From positions 2,666,001 through 2,730,000 of the forward strand of contig NZ_CP031466.1 of the NCBI RefSeq assembly GCF_003368325.1: a stretch of DNA of 64,000 nucleotides, written 5' to 3'. The DNA comes from Paraburkholderia caffeinilytica. GTDB taxonomy: Bacteria > Pseudomonadota > Gammaproteobacteria > Burkholderiales > Burkholderiaceae. The position numbers and the translations under genes were made by a program. Under the pieces are notes generated by a model, which saw nothing but the letters and a program-made list of their open reading frames with translations, was not told the origin of the DNA and did no database searches. Shown here piece after piece: positions 62,753 through 64,000 of this stretch (position 1 is the stretch's first letter; every line of letters begins with the position of its first letter).

Positions 62753-63319
62753 CTAACCGCTCTGGCTCTCCAGCGCCCGAATAATATCTTTGGATAAACC
62801 GACTTCTGCCAGGATCGGAAAGATACGCTCTATCGAATTCTTCATTGCATCGACGTTGAAATCAGTCGTCGCGTCCGATGCAATGGTGACATTGAATCCC
62901 AATTCATAGGCCTGACGCACTGTCGACTCGACACCAATGCTTGCAGCTGTTCCGCAAATGACGACTTGGGTTATACCCAGATCGACAATTCGCTGTTGGA
63001 GGTCGGTGCCGGTAAAGGCGCCCCATGAAGATCTGGTGATAACGATATCGGAGGCCTGCTGCCCCAGTTCAGGCACGAATGCCTGGGCTTCGGGCGAAAA
63101 CGAGTAAGCGCTGCCTTCAGGCGCAACATCGCTGCGACCGCCGCGTCCACCTTGCATTCGCACTAGCACGACCGGTCGAGCAAGGTTGCGGAACGCCACC
63201 GCGAGGCGCGCTGCAGCGCCATACGCTTCCGGGCCCAAGCTACCCGTATAGCGTCGCGTGCCCTCCTGGAAGTCGATCACAAGGAGAGCCGAGCTAAGAT
63301 CAAGCGTGCGAATCGGCAT
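62753..63319 (-). CDS. Isochorismatase-fold hydrolase
   Basis: 188 residues from the ATG at 63319, with AGGAG seven bases upstream; an ATG two codons earlier is too close to the ribosome binding site. The fold is clear: ALLVIDFQEGTRRYTGSLGP with the catalytic Asp, VITRSSWGAFTGTDL, and VVICGTAASIGVESTVRQAY. The cysteine hydrolases of this family have 'CVeaT' at the last site. Here it is GVEST, so the nucleophilic Cys is Gly, as in isochorismatases such as PhzD and EntB, and a cysteine amidase mechanism is not expected. The substrate is unknown. It is on the same strand as the etfA gene to its right. Confidence 0.85.
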   Translation of the reverse strand: MPIRTLDLSSALLVIDFQEGTRRYTGSLGPEAYGAAARLAVAFRNLARPVVLVRMQGGRGGRSDVAPEGSAYSFSPEAQAFVPELGQQASDIVITRSSWGAFTGTDLQQRIVDLGITQVVICGTAASIGVESTVRQAYELGFNVTIASDATTDFNVDAMKNSIERIFPILAEVGLSKDIIRALESQSG

Positions 63320-63646
63320 AACCATTCTCCTGAATTGCCCCGTCAACAAGCACGGTTGGCCGCAAACGATGCCCTCGTTGACGGAAACAAATACCAAAAG
63401 CCGTCTTCGTGACGAAAGAACAGAATCGACAGGGGCCTCGACGTACAAACGAATTCGACGCGCACACACCGACACGGTTGCGATCGGGACCGGCCGACGC
63501 GCGTCAGCCGGATGCCTCCCGCCTCGTACGGCCCTGACCACTTTTCCACCAGATGTCGCAGTGACCGGCGCTCTGAATTCACTTGCACCTCCTCGCTTCA
63601 CGCATAGAGTGATACACGCCCCAAGCGCCAGAAATTGCCGAAGCCT
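63320..63646. other. Intergenic, no gene seen
   Basis: About 330 bases between the isochorismatase-fold gene and the partial etfA gene. Frames through it are upstream extensions or shadows with no family resemblance. It should hold the promoter of the 62753-63319 gene. No operator or terminator was recognised. Confidence 0.4.
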
Positions 63647-64000
63647 TCAGACCTGATGCACGACCTTGTTGTTCAGCGCCTCGACGAGTTCCGGTACCAC
63701 TGAGAACAGGTCACCAACCAGGCCATAGTCGGCGACACTGAAGATCGGCGCCTCAGGGTCCTTGTTGATTGCAACAACGACTCGCGAATCCTTCATGCCC
63801 GCGAGGTGCTGGATAGCGCCTGAAATCCCGACAGCCACGTAAAGTTCTGGCGCGACGATCTTGCCGGTTTGACCAACCTGATAGTCGTTCGGCGCAAAGC
63901 CCGCATCCACGGCAGCCCGCGATGCGCCCATCGCGGCGCCCAGCGTATCTGCCAGCGGTTCGAGCACCTTCGCGTAATTCTCCGGACTGCCCACCCCGCG
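63647..64000 (-). CDS. etfA: Electron transfer flavoprotein alpha subunit, C-terminal part (second copy)
   Basis: The last 117 codons of EtfA, cut by the right window edge. The FAD-binding end is clear: [40 protein letters not shown] and [20 protein letters not shown], then [20 protein letters not shown]. It aligns residue for residue with the end of EtfA at 27911-28840 but with many substitutions, so it is a diverged paralogue and not a recent duplicate. It is probably the housekeeping ETF used in fatty-acid and amino-acid oxidation, with etfB expected further right. Confidence 0.95.
   Translation of the reverse strand, partial: RGVGSPENYAKVLEPLADTLGAAMGASRAAVDAGFAPNDYQVGQTGKIVAPELYVAVGISGAIQHLAGMKDSRVVVAINKDPEAPIFSVADYGLVGDLFSVVPELVEALNNKVVHQV

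Overview
The window looks like a replicon segment from a Burkholderiaceae bacterium, most likely Paraburkholderia, Caballeronia or Burkholderia. The reasons are high-GC coding sequence, a Burkholderia-type trimeric porin, many LysR/GntR regulators and ABC uptake systems, and dense catabolic operons. No rRNA, tRNA, CRISPR array or complete insertion sequence was seen. The content is accessory: catabolism, transport and sensing. All assignments come from reading motifs by eye; no database search was run.

Left part (1-8.6 kb): a cut-off gene at the edge, a gene-poor stretch with a possible IS3-type transposase scar, an orphan branched-chain-type binding protein (2240-3388), a PAS-PAS-PAS-GGDEF-EAL protein, a chemotaxis receptor and a FolB-like protein.

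Module A (8.7-25.2 kb) is a hydroxyproline utilisation locus. It encodes 4-hydroxyproline 2-epimerase, a DadA-like D-hydroxyproline dehydrogenase, two closely related DHDPS-family deaminases and alpha-ketoglutaric semialdehyde dehydrogenase; together these convert trans-4-hydroxy-L-proline to 2-oxoglutarate. It also has aconitase X (large and small subunits) and a DpkA/LhpD-type reductase, which would turn cis-3-hydroxy-L-proline into L-proline. A prolidase-like amidohydrolase, an MFS carrier, a LivK-type binding protein, a cupin, a GAF protein and a GntR regulator complete it. At least seven copies of a palindromic box related to TTGGATCCAA lie upstream of genes in this locus, including the GntR gene, and probably define its regulon.

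Module B (25.9-40.9 kb) has an FAD amine/imino-acid dehydrogenase with its own EtfBA. Facing it is a long minus-strand set: FMN alpha-hydroxy-acid dehydrogenase, D-2-hydroxyglutarate-dehydrogenase-like flavoprotein, a complete polyamine-type ABC importer, a DHDPS-family lyase, a eukaryote-like stand-alone P5C dehydrogenase, a LysR regulator and an N-formylglutamate-amidohydrolase-like protein. The set resembles the animal mitochondrial route for hydroxyproline (dehydrogenase, ALDH4A1-type enzyme, aldolase, hydroxy-acid oxidases). That reading is a hypothesis.

Middle (41-51.5 kb): a membrane diguanylate cyclase, an 1,813-residue sensor (degenerate Ser/Thr kinase, AAA ATPase, GAF, PAS, histidine kinase), a LysR regulator and a porin with its terminator. 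Module C (51.6-59.5 kb): a GntR regulator, a dihydropyrimidinase-like enzyme, an amino-acid ABC permease and binding protein without an ATPase, a fourth DHDPS-family enzyme, and a divergent 975-residue fusion of [2Fe-2S], HcnB-like, BFD-like and DAO domains. A perfect GntR-type palindrome sits in the divergent promoter.

Right end (59.9-64 kb): an MreB paralogue preceded by a tiny leader ORF, small hypothetical proteins, a truncated IS6-type transposase, an isochorismatase-fold hydrolase and the 3' part of a second etfA running off the edge.
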